Assembly: GCA_029257045.1 (NCBI GenBank)
Contig: JARIDB010000116.1
Span: 24,457-88,456 of the forward strand
Direction of reading: 5' to 3'
From: Clostridium sp.
GTDB lineage: Bacteria; Bacillota; Clostridia; Clostridiales; Clostridiaceae
Length of the DNA stretch: 64,000 bases
A program made the position numbers and the translations under genes. This document shows positions 37,076-45,540 of this stretch, piece by piece; position 1 is the first letter of the stretch, and each line of letters opens with the position of its first letter. The notes under the pieces are model-generated. The model was not told the origin of the DNA. It searched no databases and was given only the letters and a program-made list of their open reading frames with translations.

Positions 37076-38167
37076 TTATCTTTTTATTTTAAAAGAAAAC
37101 TTACTCCAGTTTTCCAAATAATCTAATAGGTATATTTCTTCATTTACTATTTTTCCAACCACATTGGTTTTACCTGTATTTTTCATATCTTTTAATGCTA
37201 CTTGAAGTTCTCCAGCATATCTTGAATATAATTCACTATCTATTAAAATATCTCCTCTTTTAATTTCCAGTGCATTATATACTGGGAAATTCTCTTTTTT
37301 ATATTTCACTCTACTTTGTGTACTTCTTATCATATACTCTGAAGAATCCCCTCTATTAAAATGAAATTCATCTAAAACTATTTTCTTATCTAAATCAGTA
37401 ATATTTTCTACTAATTCTATATTAAATTCAAGGACTTCTTTATTAATCTCCATTAAAGTTTTTAATTCTTCTTCGCTTGCAAAAGCATTTGCAATTATAA
37501 CATCATCTATTAGCCCAGTAGCAAACATTTCTTTTGCTTGAACTTCTATACTTAAATCTCTATGACTTTCTAAAGTACATAAGCCTTCTGTTACAGGCCA
37601 AGGTCCGTAAGTTGCTACTTCTGAGTTTACAAACGCTGCAGTTCTTATTCCTAGTTCCTTAAACTGCTTACTTGATTTAATAAAATTATCATAAGATAAT
37701 CCTGTGTAAATGTGAGGATAGAAATTATGACATCCTGAAAGATTATTTATATTTGATTTATACGAAATAATATTGTCTAAATATTTAGTACCATTACTTA
37801 TATTCAGTTCAATCTTTAGTCCATATTTATTATATGACATAATTGATTCTTCACTTCCACTAAAACCCATATCAAGCCTTATACCTGATAATCCCATATC
37901 CTTAAAAACCTTTAGATCATATATAGAAGCTTTTAATTCTTTAAATACATTAGGATCAATATCAGCTATCACTTCCATATCATATTTATTAGCAACTTCT
38001 AATATTTCCTTAAAGTCTTCTATTACCTTTTCTATATCTTTATCTACTGCTGAAATTAAGCAAGTAAATACTCTTTTAAATTTATATTTAGCTGCAAGTT
38101 CAATATATTTTTTTATTTCTTCTACTGATGAGTTACTTGGATAAATTGAAATACCTAAATTATTCAT
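37076..38167 (-). CDS. mupG: MupG family (DUF871) TIM-barrel protein
   Basis: 363 residues. An N-terminal TIM-barrel (GISIYPSNSSVEEIKKYIELAAKYKFKRVFTCL, DIDPNVFKELKASIYDLKVFKDMGLSGIRLDMGFSG) is followed by a C-terminal cyclophilin-like domain (about 245-363). Staphylococcal MupG hydrolyses 6-phospho-MurNAc-GlcNAc. Relatives are common beside lactose/cellobiose PTS genes, as here. It probably cleaves the phosphorylated disaccharide imported by this PTS. No MurQ gene or other glycosidase is seen next to it. It is co-transcribed with EIIA, six bases downstream of its stop. Confidence 0.88.
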   Translation of the reverse strand: MNNLGISIYPSNSSVEEIKKYIELAAKYKFKRVFTCLISAVDKDIEKVIEDFKEILEVANKYDMEVIADIDPNVFKELKASIYDLKVFKDMGLSGIRLDMGFSGSEESIMSYNKYGLKIELNISNGTKYLDNIISYKSNINNLSGCHNFYPHIYTGLSYDNFIKSSKQFKELGIRTAAFVNSEVATYGPWPVTEGLCTLESHRDLSIEVQAKEMFATGLIDDVIIANAFASEEELKTLMEINKEVLEFNIELVENITDLDKKIVLDEFHFNRGDSSEYMIRSTQSRVKYKKENFPVYNALEIKRGDILIDSELYSRYAGELQVALKDMKNTGKTNVVGKIVNEEIYLLDYLENWSKFSFKIKR

Positions 38168-38173
38168 AACACA

Positions 38174-38479
38174 TTAACCCCTATTAAATTTTTCATGTAA
38201 ATCTATTATTTCTTCTGCTAAATCCTTTACAACAATAGAAGTCATTAGATGGTCTTGAGCATGAACTAAAAGTAAAGAAACTTCTGTTTTATTTCCCGCT
38301 GCTTCATTTTGTATTAAAGAAGTCTGAGATTGATGAGCATTTCCTATAGTTTCTTTTGCTTTTTCAAGCAGTTCTCTACTTTCATTTATTTGCCCATTTT
38401 TAGCTAATTGCATAGCTTCCATGGCATAACTTCTTGCTTCTCCACTAAATATAATTAAATCCATAATAATTTTTTCCAT
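38174..38479 (-). CDS. PTS lactose/cellobiose-type EIIA
   Basis: 101 residues, all helical. The phosphorylated histidine is probably His73 in LLVHAQDHLMTS, the usual site of this family. It passes phosphate from HPr to the EIIB upstream in the same operon. A GGGGTGT site precedes the ATG. The gene lies 24 bases after EIIB and 6 bases before the MupG-like gene. Confidence 0.93.
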   Translation of the reverse strand: MEKIIMDLIIFSGEARSYAMEAMQLAKNGQINESRELLEKAKETIGNAHQSQTSLIQNEAAGNKTEVSLLLVHAQDHLMTSIVVKDLAEEIIDLHEKFNRG

Positions 38480-38503
38480 TTGTTACACCCCTTAATTCAC
38501 TAA

Positions 38504-38809
38504 TTAACCCATTAACTCTAACGCTCTATTTAAAACCTTTTCTCCGTTCATCGTTCCATAATCTACAGTATTTATTACTTCTACTGGTATATTTCTATTT
38601 GTAAATTTTTCTTTCATTTTATTTAATAGAAATCTTACTTGAGGTCCTAATAATAATACATCTATTTCATTTTCATGATTTTTTAACTGTGATTCTCCAT
38701 AAGCATTAATTGTGCAATCTATTCCTTTTGCCTTTGCTACAGTCTCCATTTTACTTACTAATAATGATGTTGACATTCCCGCTGAACAAACAAGTACTAT
38801 TCTCTTCAT
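38504..38809 (-). CDS. PTS lactose/cellobiose-type EIIB
   Basis: 101 residues. The phosphorylated cysteine is Cys8 in IVLVCSAGMSTSLLV. It receives phosphate from EIIA and phosphorylates the sugar during transport. It is the first gene of the EIIB-EIIA-MupG unit, with AGGAGG before the ATG and a sigma-54 promoter 40 bases upstream. Confidence 0.93.
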   Translation of the reverse strand: MKRIVLVCSAGMSTSLLVSKMETVAKAKGIDCTINAYGESQLKNHENEIDVLLLGPQVRFLLNKMKEKFTNRNIPVEVINTVDYGTMNGEKVLNRALELMG

Positions 38810-38848
38810 ATTAACTCCTCCTAAAAATATTGTTTACACTATAAATAT

Positions 38849-38865
38849 AAGCAATTACTATGCCA
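38849..38865 (-). promoter_or_regulatory. Sigma-54 promoter of the EIIB-EIIA-MupG operon
   Basis: TGGCAT-N5-TTGCTT on the minus strand (-24 TGGCAT at 38860-38865, -12 TTGCTT at 38849-38854). The blocks are identical to those of the EIIC promoter and have the invariant GG and GC ten bases apart. Confidence 0.9.
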
Positions 38866-38955
38866 TAATTGTTTATCTAAAACATTCCAATTTATATCTT
38901 CATAATCCTTGTATCTCCAAGAGTTTAAGAGTTTTATAATTTTTTATAAAAACTA

Positions 38956-38982
38956 ATAGTGTGTAATATCATTTTACACACT
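38956..38982. promoter_or_regulatory. Upstream activator inverted repeat of the EIIB operon
   Basis: TAGTGTGTAA-N7-TTACACACTA is a perfect ten-base inverted repeat about 90 bases upstream of the -24 element. It shares the TGTGTAA arm with the EIIC site. A further TTACACAG half-site follows at about 39012-39019, at the 3' end of the regulator gene. Confidence 0.75.
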
Positions 38983-39012
38983 ACTATAATTTATATATTC
39001 CTTAATTATATT

Positions 39013-41712
39013 TTACACAGAGTCCCTATTATTTACTATCATTTTAACTATATGAGCTAATTCATTTTCTAAGATATTTACGCCATAATTTTCTTCTAAT
39101 ATCTTTAATCCTTGTTTTACTAATATAAATTCTTTACTATACTTATATCTAAATTCATTAAGCATTGTAAAATTAGTTTCTTGTCCACCCCTATTTATTT
39201 TATCAATTAAAAAGCTTATATGAATTATAATTCCAACCTTAGCTTCATGAATAAGATCAAAACTAAGTTTTTCCTCTATATCAATTAGAGCTTTTCTAAT
39301 ATCATTAATTAATCTATCTGAATCTATATTTTCTATTTGATTTTCCATACTTTCAACTATTTTATAATATTCATCTTCTTGATTTATTAATTTTTCAATA
39401 GTCCTTATACCTTCTCCTGATAAAATCTCAGTTGCAGGTATAAATGGGATATTGGGAACATAGGTATTCATCACCCCAGCTATAGCTAATATATTATATT
39501 CATCACTATATTCCTTTAGATTGTCATAAAAGTCTTCTTTATCTAAAATATTTAAAGCAAATATCTTAATTCTCAACTTAAAATCTATATTATTTTCTAT
39601 AAATTCCTTTATCCTTTGAGCTGACCCATCCCCTGTAAAACAAGTTGTTATTATAGCCTTTTCTTTTTCTATTATCTTTGAATCATGGACCTTAATTCCA
39701 TATCTTTTTATTTCAAGGCAGGAATCATAAATCTCCTTTAATCCTCTTCCATTTAAAGCTTTTCTCCCCGCTTCAATAACTTGAAGTGTAGTTACCATAT
39801 CTACACTTTTAACTTCAACACCTATTTCTTCTTTTATCATATCCGAAAAATTAGTTAAAGAACCCATATCTACTAATAAGAAAACACCTTTTCCACTATC
39901 CATAATTTTCACTTTTTCCAAGGCTATTTTATACATATCTTCTGCCTTCATATTTAAAGGCATATCCAAAGATTCTACATACGATTCTCCAATTAATGAA
40001 TTAGCTACTTCAACCATAGATGAAGCTGTTGAGTGGCCATGCATAATTACTAATATGGCCACCTTATTATTTTTCTCTTCGTCTTTTTCATAAGGGTTAG
40101 TTGCTAAAAACATAGTTAAATATCCTATTTCATCTAGCGGAATTTCTATTCCAAGCTTTTTATCTATTAAACTTGTAGCTTCCATAGCTACTATAAATTC
40201 TTTTCCATACTCTCCCCTAACAAAATTTAATTTTGGATTTATTATTTTAATTCCTTGTTTAATTCTATCTATACTCCCTTGTATATGAATAGATAACCCA
40301 TAATAAACCTTTTCATCATACTCCCTATTTAATTTCTCACCAGCAAATATTAATATTTCCTGAGCTAAATCCGCTATTTCTTCATTTACAATTTTTAAAA
40401 TTTCTTCTTTTTTGAATTTTTCAGGTAAGTTTTTTATATATTTTCTAAGATATTGTTCAATATCTATATTTAAAATATCATCAATTTGTTTATCTTCTAT
40501 TCCATCTTTTTTCAAAACTTCTATTTTCTTTTCTATCCTATCATAAAATTTAGAACCTTCTTCATAATCTTCTATTATATTACTCTGATTTTCTATCTTG
40601 TTTTTATTTTTATAGGAAAACTTTAAAACCTCTCCCATATTATTTAATATTTCATCAACTTCTTCTCTAAAATCTTTAAACTTCATAAGACCACTTTTAA
40701 CCCTTTGGTGAAGGTCTTCCTGTTCAACCAAAATATAATCCTTATCTTGGGTCTTATATCTTAAAAATGCTCTTGCACAGGATAATTGTATATCACTTCT
40801 TAACTGCCCTATATTATTTGGACAATCATACAGTAAAAAAGATATTAAAGCATTTTTATTGAAATATATGCTCTTAGAAACTCTTAAAGATTCATTTTCA
40901 ATAAATTCTCTAAGTAAGTAATACCTTTCCTTTATTCCTTTTTCCTTTAAAGAAGGTAAAGTTATTACCATAGGTATTCTTCTACTAAAGGTTTTAAGTA
41001 AAAATGATTGAGGTTCTTCTGTAGTTGCAGAAATAATTTGAGCTTCTACATGAACTAATTTTTCCGTATCCCCCAAAATCCTAAAATGACCTTTATCTAT
41101 ATAAGTAAATAACATCTCTTGGCCTTGAGGCGGTAGTCTATGGACTTCATCTAAAAATAAAATTCCTCCATCAGCTTTTTTTAATAGGCCATCTTTATCT
41201 GACTCCGCTCCTGTATAAGCGCCTTTTTTAACTCCAAAAATTTGAGATATTAAAAGTTGAGGATTATCTGCATAATCAGCACAGTTAAATCTAATAAATA
41301 GTCCTTCTTCCCTTATTACCTTTGCCTCCTTTGCAAAGCTATACATAGCCTCTGCAAATAAGGATTTACCAACTCCAGTTTCTCCAAGTATTAAAGTGTG
41401 AAGTCCTCTTGGCGGATATAATATAGCTGCTTTTGCTTGTTCTATTGGCATCTTAAGGCTTTGCTTTGAACCAACTAATTTATCTAGCCCATTTTTTATT
41501 ATACTTTTATTTTTATTTGTTACTGCAGTATATCTAACAGGGTGTCCTTCTATTTTTCGAACTAATTCTTCTTTAAATAATAAGTTTAAATATCTACTTA
41601 CATTAGCTCTGTCTAAATCCATGAAGTTACTTAATTCTGTAGCTGTAATTCCATCCTTTTTGTCTTCTTCAATTTTCTTAATCGCATCTAAGATTTCATC
41701 TATCTTCCCCAT
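39013..41712 (-). CDS. Sigma-54-dependent PTS operon activator (LevR/CelR type)
   Basis: 899 residues. A helix-turn-helix lies at about 20-65. The AAA+ domain has Walker A GETGVGKS (110-117) and the sigma-54 contact loop GAYTGA (164-169). PRD1 has His476, EIIA-Man-like His558/His560 is in IMHGHSTASS, an EIIB-like region has Cys691, and PRD2 has His831. PTS phosphorylation of these residues tunes its activity, so the operons switch on with substrate flux. It lies just upstream of the EIIB operon and is the probable activator of both sigma-54 promoters through the TGTGTAA repeats. Confidence 0.95.
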   Translation of the reverse strand: MGKIDEILDAIKKIEEDKKDGITATELSNFMDLDRANVSRYLNLLFKEELVRKIEGHPVRYTAVTNKNKSIIKNGLDKLVGSKQSLKMPIEQAKAAILYPPRGLHTLILGETGVGKSLFAEAMYSFAKEAKVIREEGLFIRFNCADYADNPQLLISQIFGVKKGAYTGAESDKDGLLKKADGGILFLDEVHRLPPQGQEMLFTYIDKGHFRILGDTEKLVHVEAQIISATTEEPQSFLLKTFSRRIPMVITLPSLKEKGIKERYYLLREFIENESLRVSKSIYFNKNALISFLLYDCPNNIGQLRSDIQLSCARAFLRYKTQDKDYILVEQEDLHQRVKSGLMKFKDFREEVDEILNNMGEVLKFSYKNKNKIENQSNIIEDYEEGSKFYDRIEKKIEVLKKDGIEDKQIDDILNIDIEQYLRKYIKNLPEKFKKEEILKIVNEEIADLAQEILIFAGEKLNREYDEKVYYGLSIHIQGSIDRIKQGIKIINPKLNFVRGEYGKEFIVAMEATSLIDKKLGIEIPLDEIGYLTMFLATNPYEKDEEKNNKVAILVIMHGHSTASSMVEVANSLIGESYVESLDMPLNMKAEDMYKIALEKVKIMDSGKGVFLLVDMGSLTNFSDMIKEEIGVEVKSVDMVTTLQVIEAGRKALNGRGLKEIYDSCLEIKRYGIKVHDSKIIEKEKAIITTCFTGDGSAQRIKEFIENNIDFKLRIKIFALNILDKEDFYDNLKEYSDEYNILAIAGVMNTYVPNIPFIPATEILSGEGIRTIEKLINQEDEYYKIVESMENQIENIDSDRLINDIRKALIDIEEKLSFDLIHEAKVGIIIHISFLIDKINRGGQETNFTMLNEFRYKYSKEFILVKQGLKILEENYGVNILENELAHIVKMIVNNRDSV

Positions 41713-41828
41713 GTAATCATCCTTCCAGCTAATTTAACTATTTATATCTTTTATATTATCATAGATCTTTTTTTATTTCATCTATGAAGGTTTCATAATA
41801 TTTATTGAATTAGATATAACAATAAAAA

Positions 41829-41853
41829 AAGCCACCTACGTAATAGGCAGCTT
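41829..41853 (-). terminator. Terminator after the FMN-binding remnant
   Basis: AAGCTGCCTA and TAGGTGGCTT pair with two G-U on the minus strand around a five-base loop, followed by seven T. Confidence 0.8.
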
Positions 41854-41863
41854 GTAATATTAA

Positions 41864-42172
41864 TTATTTAACTGAATCTAATATTTCTTGAAGAGCTGTT
41901 AAATAAGTTTTAACTTTGATTGAAACGCCTGATACTGCATCAGTATTTCCATCATCGTTAGTTAATTTAACTTTTGATAAATCAAAATTATTTTCAGCAA
42001 TGAAAACTTCTAAGAGTTCCATTTGCTCATCCCAACGTTTAGTTTCTCCTTCTTTCATTACATACTTGCCATCAGCTGAAACTTTCTTTTTCATTAATCC
42101 ATCTTCTTGCTTAATATCAAAGTTAACTGATACTGGTTTTCCATGATTATATACAACTTTAGTTATTCGTTC
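41864..42172 (-). pseudogene. FMN-binding domain protein remnant, N-terminus lost
   Basis: The open frame of 102 codons has no good start at its upstream end. It begins after a TAA with ITKVVYNHGKPVSVNFDIKQ, the second half of an FMN-binding (FMN_bind) domain, and ends with TDAVSGVSIKVKTYLTALQEIL, the domain's typical C-terminal motif. The family's signal peptide and N-terminal half are absent. A potential short ATG upstream (42180) is in another frame and stops after five codons. An internal ATG at 42094 gives a 76-residue frame but has no good ribosome binding site. It is probably a decayed gene that keeps its terminator. Confidence 0.7.
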
Positions 42173-42299
42173 TTATTCATACCTTTAATTAAAGTAATAT
42201 ATAATTAAAAGCATACCTTAAGTTATTAATATTTTACCATATAAAGTATTTTTATAACATATTTCGATAATTACCTTAAATTTAGTATTTTTTTTAACA

Positions 42300-42977
42300 T
42301 TATACATTTGAATTATTGTATATTTCTTCTATATCATTTTTAATTGCAAAAATAGTTGCTTGAACCCTATCTTCTACTTTTATCTTTTTAAATATACCCG
42401 TTATATAGTTTTTAACAGTTTTTTCAGATAAAAATAAATTTTCTGCTATTTCCTTATTTTTAAGCCCTTTTGATATTTCATATAAAATACCTAATTCTCT
42501 TTTAGTCAATAAATTTATTATTTCTTTCTCTTTAGTGTAATACTTTAAATCTTTCTTAACATTATAAAATATTGTACTTATTAATGTTTTATCTATGTAT
42601 TTTTCTCCACTATGAACATTTCTAATAGCATTTACAATTTCTGATCCTGCTGATTCTTTAAGAATATATCCATCAGCTCCAATATCTATAGCTTCTAATA
42701 TTGTTTTTTTATCATTCTCAACAGTTAATATAACAACTTTAACATCTTTATACTTTTCTTTAATTTCTTTCAAAGATTCTAATCCATTTCTTATAGGCAT
42801 ATTTATATCTAAAACCACTACTTCCGGATTTTTATTCTTTACTAATTCTAAGGCTTCTTCTCCATTTTTGCCTTCACCTAAAATTTCTAAGTCCTCTTCA
42901 AAACTAATTATTCTATTTAAACCTTCTCTTATCAGGTCATGATCATCTACAACTATTACTTTTATTTTATTTCCCAT
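42300..42977 (-). CDS. NarL/DegU-type response regulator
   Basis: 225 residues. The receiver domain has the acidic pair at Asp11-12, phosphorylated Asp57 (VVLDINMP), Thr in LTVE and Lys in ILKES. A LuxR-type DNA-binding domain (about 150-215, LTKRELGILYEISKGLKNKEIAENLFLSEKTVKNYITGIFKKI) follows. It is the partner of the histidine kinase three bases upstream. Targets are unknown; the C-terminal domain resembles DegU-like regulators. Confidence 0.93.
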   Translation of the reverse strand: MGNKIKVIVVDDHDLIREGLNRIISFEEDLEILGEGKNGEEALELVKNKNPEVVVLDINMPIRNGLESLKEIKEKYKDVKVVILTVENDKKTILEAIDIGADGYILKESAGSEIVNAIRNVHSGEKYIDKTLISTIFYNVKKDLKYYTKEKEIINLLTKRELGILYEISKGLKNKEIAENLFLSEKTVKNYITGIFKKIKVEDRVQATIFAIKNDIEEIYNNSNV

Positions 42978-42980
42978 ATA

Positions 42981-44135
42981 CTATTCTCTCTTTCCTTTCG
43001 GTATAGTAATTATGTACTTAGTTCCCATTCCTTCTAATGAATCTATTTTAAATCTCCCTTGAAACTGAGTTATTCTTTCTAATAGTCCTAAAAGCCCAAA
43101 TCTATTTCCATCTTTCTTTATTTTTTTTATAGTTTCATCAAATTTAAATCCTTGTCCATCATCCTCTACATTTATACACATAACTCCATTTAAATATACT
43201 AATCTTATATTTATATTTTTAGCTTTTGAATGTCTTTTTATATTATTCAAAATTTCTTGAACTATTCTATATACAGTAGTTTGTCTTATTTTTTGAAAAT
43301 CTGACAAATCACCTTCTAATCCAAGCTTTAAATTCATATTATTTTCATCAGTTATGTTTTTAGCCATTTCCTTTATTGCATCATATAATCCTAATTCTTC
43401 TAAACTACTTGGTCTTAAATCATAAATAATACCTCTTACTTCTTTTAATGCCATTTTTACATTTACTTTTACATCATCTAGTTCTTTTAATCCTTTGCAT
43501 AAATCTTTTTCAAGAACTATTTTACAAAAATCTATTCTCATCATAGCATTTGCAAGAAATTGAGTTGGTCCATCATGAATATCCCTTGCTATTCTTTTTC
43601 TATCTTGTTCTTGATTTTCTAAAACTTTTATAGCTAATGATGTTTCTATATTTTTATTTTCTTCATCTACATCATTTAATAGTTTACCTTGTAAATATCC
43701 TAATGCAACATTTATTTGATTTACTGCAACATCAGCCTCTTCAATATTCTTTTTATAATTAATTAAATTTCTTTCTAAATTATCTCTTCTTATTATAAGA
43801 TCTTTTTCTTGATTTTGTTTTGTAATATATTTTACTCTTAAATCTAAAGCTTCTTCATAAAACTTTTGGAAATCCTTTTCTTCTGTTTTTATTTTTTTTG
43901 ACTCTTCTACTAATCTTAATCTCATATTCTTATCTAATCTCTCTAAAATATCAACTTCATCAATTACTAAAATTATATTTTGTTTGATTTCTCTCAATTC
44001 CTTTTTCTTTTCTTCTATTTCATCTCTCATTCTATCTGCAATATTAAATATTTTACTTTTCCCTATATTTATTTCATCAATTACTCCATTTAAAATACTC
44101 TTTACACTATTTAAAATTTCAAGTTTACTTTCCAT
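42981..44135 (-). CDS. DegS-type sensor histidine kinase (HisKA_3)
   Basis: 384 residues, no membrane segments, so a cytoplasmic sensor. The N-terminal 170 residues are a long coiled coil. The phosphorylated histidine is His187 in RIARDIHDGPTQFLANA. The ATPase domain has NNIKRHSKAKN and DDGQGFKFDE. It resembles DegS in architecture. The stop is three bases before the response regulator ATG (one operon). The signal is unknown. Confidence 0.93.
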   Translation of the reverse strand: MESKLEILNSVKSILNGVIDEINIGKSKIFNIADRMRDEIEEKKKELREIKQNIILVIDEVDILERLDKNMRLRLVEESKKIKTEEKDFQKFYEEALDLRVKYITKQNQEKDLIIRRDNLERNLINYKKNIEEADVAVNQINVALGYLQGKLLNDVDEENKNIETSLAIKVLENQEQDRKRIARDIHDGPTQFLANAMMRIDFCKIVLEKDLCKGLKELDDVKVNVKMALKEVRGIIYDLRPSSLEELGLYDAIKEMAKNITDENNMNLKLGLEGDLSDFQKIRQTTVYRIVQEILNNIKRHSKAKNINIRLVYLNGVMCINVEDDGQGFKFDETIKKIKKDGNRFGLLGLLERITQFQGRFKIDSLEGMGTKYIITIPKGKRE

Positions 44136-44227
44136 ATCTTCACCTTATACCTTAATTGTACTTATATTATATATAAAAAGGTATCATAATTTTACACTTT
44201 AGTAAATTATAAATATATTTACAAATT

Positions 44228-44260
44228 AAAAATATCCTAGTTATTAACTAGGATATTTTT
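44228..44260. terminator. Terminator after the CDF gene
   Basis: AAAAATATCCTAGTT with its complement AACTAGGATATTTTT forms a strong hairpin with a three-base loop, with T-runs on either strand. It abuts the stop of the gene at 44261. Confidence 0.85.
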
Positions 44261-45163
44261 CTACATTGCCCATTTTTTATTTTTAGTAAAAGTAATGTTC
44301 ATCCATTTCTCAAGTTCAAAATGGTTAGTATTTTCATCTATAATTTCTCTAACTTCATCCATATCATCTACAGATTTTATTCTAGAATCATTTGATAAAA
44401 TAAAATCTATTTCGATTCTAAGTTCTCTACCTATTTTAGCAACTCTCGCTACAGATTCTTCAAGATTATATTCTTCTTCTATTCCTTTAACCAAACTATT
44501 TATATCAAAGCTTATATTATCATCTGCATTCCTATTAATAAGTTCCATAAACCCTTCTATAATAGATGTTACTGGCACTTTAAAAAATATTAAGCAACTT
44601 AGTATAACCATACCTGGGTCTACATATTTAGAATATGCTGCTAGTCCTATATATTTAAATAATATAGAAATTAAAAACCCTATCAATACTCCAACACTTA
44701 TCAAAGAATCCATAAACCATTGGCTACTTTCTGCTTTGACAATATCTGAATTTAAATTTTTTGATTTCCTTATCATATATAAATATACCCATGTGCATCC
44801 AATAGAAGATATTAATGAATATGCTAATGCAAAACCTACTTCTACATCATTTCCTCCATTAATTATTTCGCTAATTGCTGAAAACATACTAAAAGAACAC
44901 ATTATAAGTAATACTATTGATTTTATTATTACAATTAAAGGTTCCATATTAGCTTTACCAAAAGGATATTTTTTAAAATCTCTTTTATTAATAAAATTAG
45001 TGCATCCTATCGCAAATAAAGCCAAGCCCAAACTTATTAAAGAATACACACCATCGAAGGTTATCATCTCAGAATCTATCGCTCATCCCCATGCAATTCC
45101 TAGGATAGCAAAGAATAGTCCACCTAAAGCTGAAAATTTCAACATTTTGCTTTCCTTTTCCAT
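44261..45163 (-). pseudogene. Cation diffusion facilitator transporter, interrupted by an in-frame TGA
   Basis: The intact frame would start at ATG 45163, after a good GGGAG site, and give about 300 residues. It reads MEKESKMLKFSALGG through GIAWG, then TGA at 45083-45085, and continues in the same frame with AIDSEMITFDGVYSLIS. The rest has about five membrane segments, PFGKANMEP and a C-terminal domain ending in MNITFTKNKKWAM. It is a cation/proton antiporter of the CDF family. Downstream ATGs such as 45067 could give a shortened protein of 268 residues without the first membrane segment, but none has a good ribosome binding site. Loss of function is likely unless the stop is read through. 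Sequencing error cannot be excluded. Confidence 0.75.
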
Positions 45164-45193
45164 ATTATCACTCCCTGTTAGTACAATACTCTT

Positions 45194-45223
45194 ATTATAC
45201 CGGAATTATTTGTTAAGTTTCAA
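45194..45223 (-). promoter_or_regulatory. Sigma-A promoter of the CDF gene
   Basis: TTGAAA (45218-45223), an 18-base spacer, and TATAAT (45194-45199) on the minus strand, about 30 bases before the original ATG at 45163. Promoter and ribosome binding site are intact although the gene is broken. Confidence 0.7.
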
Positions 45224-45324
45224 TTTACTTAGATGTTATTTATCTTCTATTAATATGGCTATTTAATAATATTAGTATTTTAAAAAATAGCATAAAAGTA
45301 CTTTATTTTATCCACCTTCCTCAC

Positions 45325-45372
45325 CTACAAAAACCCTTATACTTATTTTAAATATTATAAGGGTTTTTGTAG
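45325..45372. terminator. Orphan 17-base inverted repeat
   Basis: CTACAAAAACCCTTATA is repeated as its exact complement after a 14-base loop, in a 377-base gap with no gene. It may be a terminator left by a lost gene or the end of an unannotated small RNA. The rest of 45224-45540 is AT-rich with no other clear feature. Confidence 0.5.
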
Positions 45373-45540
45373 ATACTTGTTATTAATCCTGGTAATTTTT
45401 TTATTGGATACGTTATATTTTATTATTAAATTAAACATCCTATAAAAGTTTCTTTTTCATTGTTTTATGTAATTATATTTATTGAAATTATTTGATATAA
45501 AGGGTAAACTATAAATGATTAATATAGAAAGGTGATGATT

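Noticed and set aside
45083-45085. Selenocysteine at the TGA in the CDF gene
   Set aside because: No selenocysteine insertion stem-loop was apparent, and CDF proteins are not known to contain this residue; a nonsense change is simpler.
44295-45266. Plus-strand open frame of 323 codons opposite the CDF gene
   Set aside because: It is the antisense of a recognisable CDF gene, is rich in Ile and Ser, and has no family match by eye.
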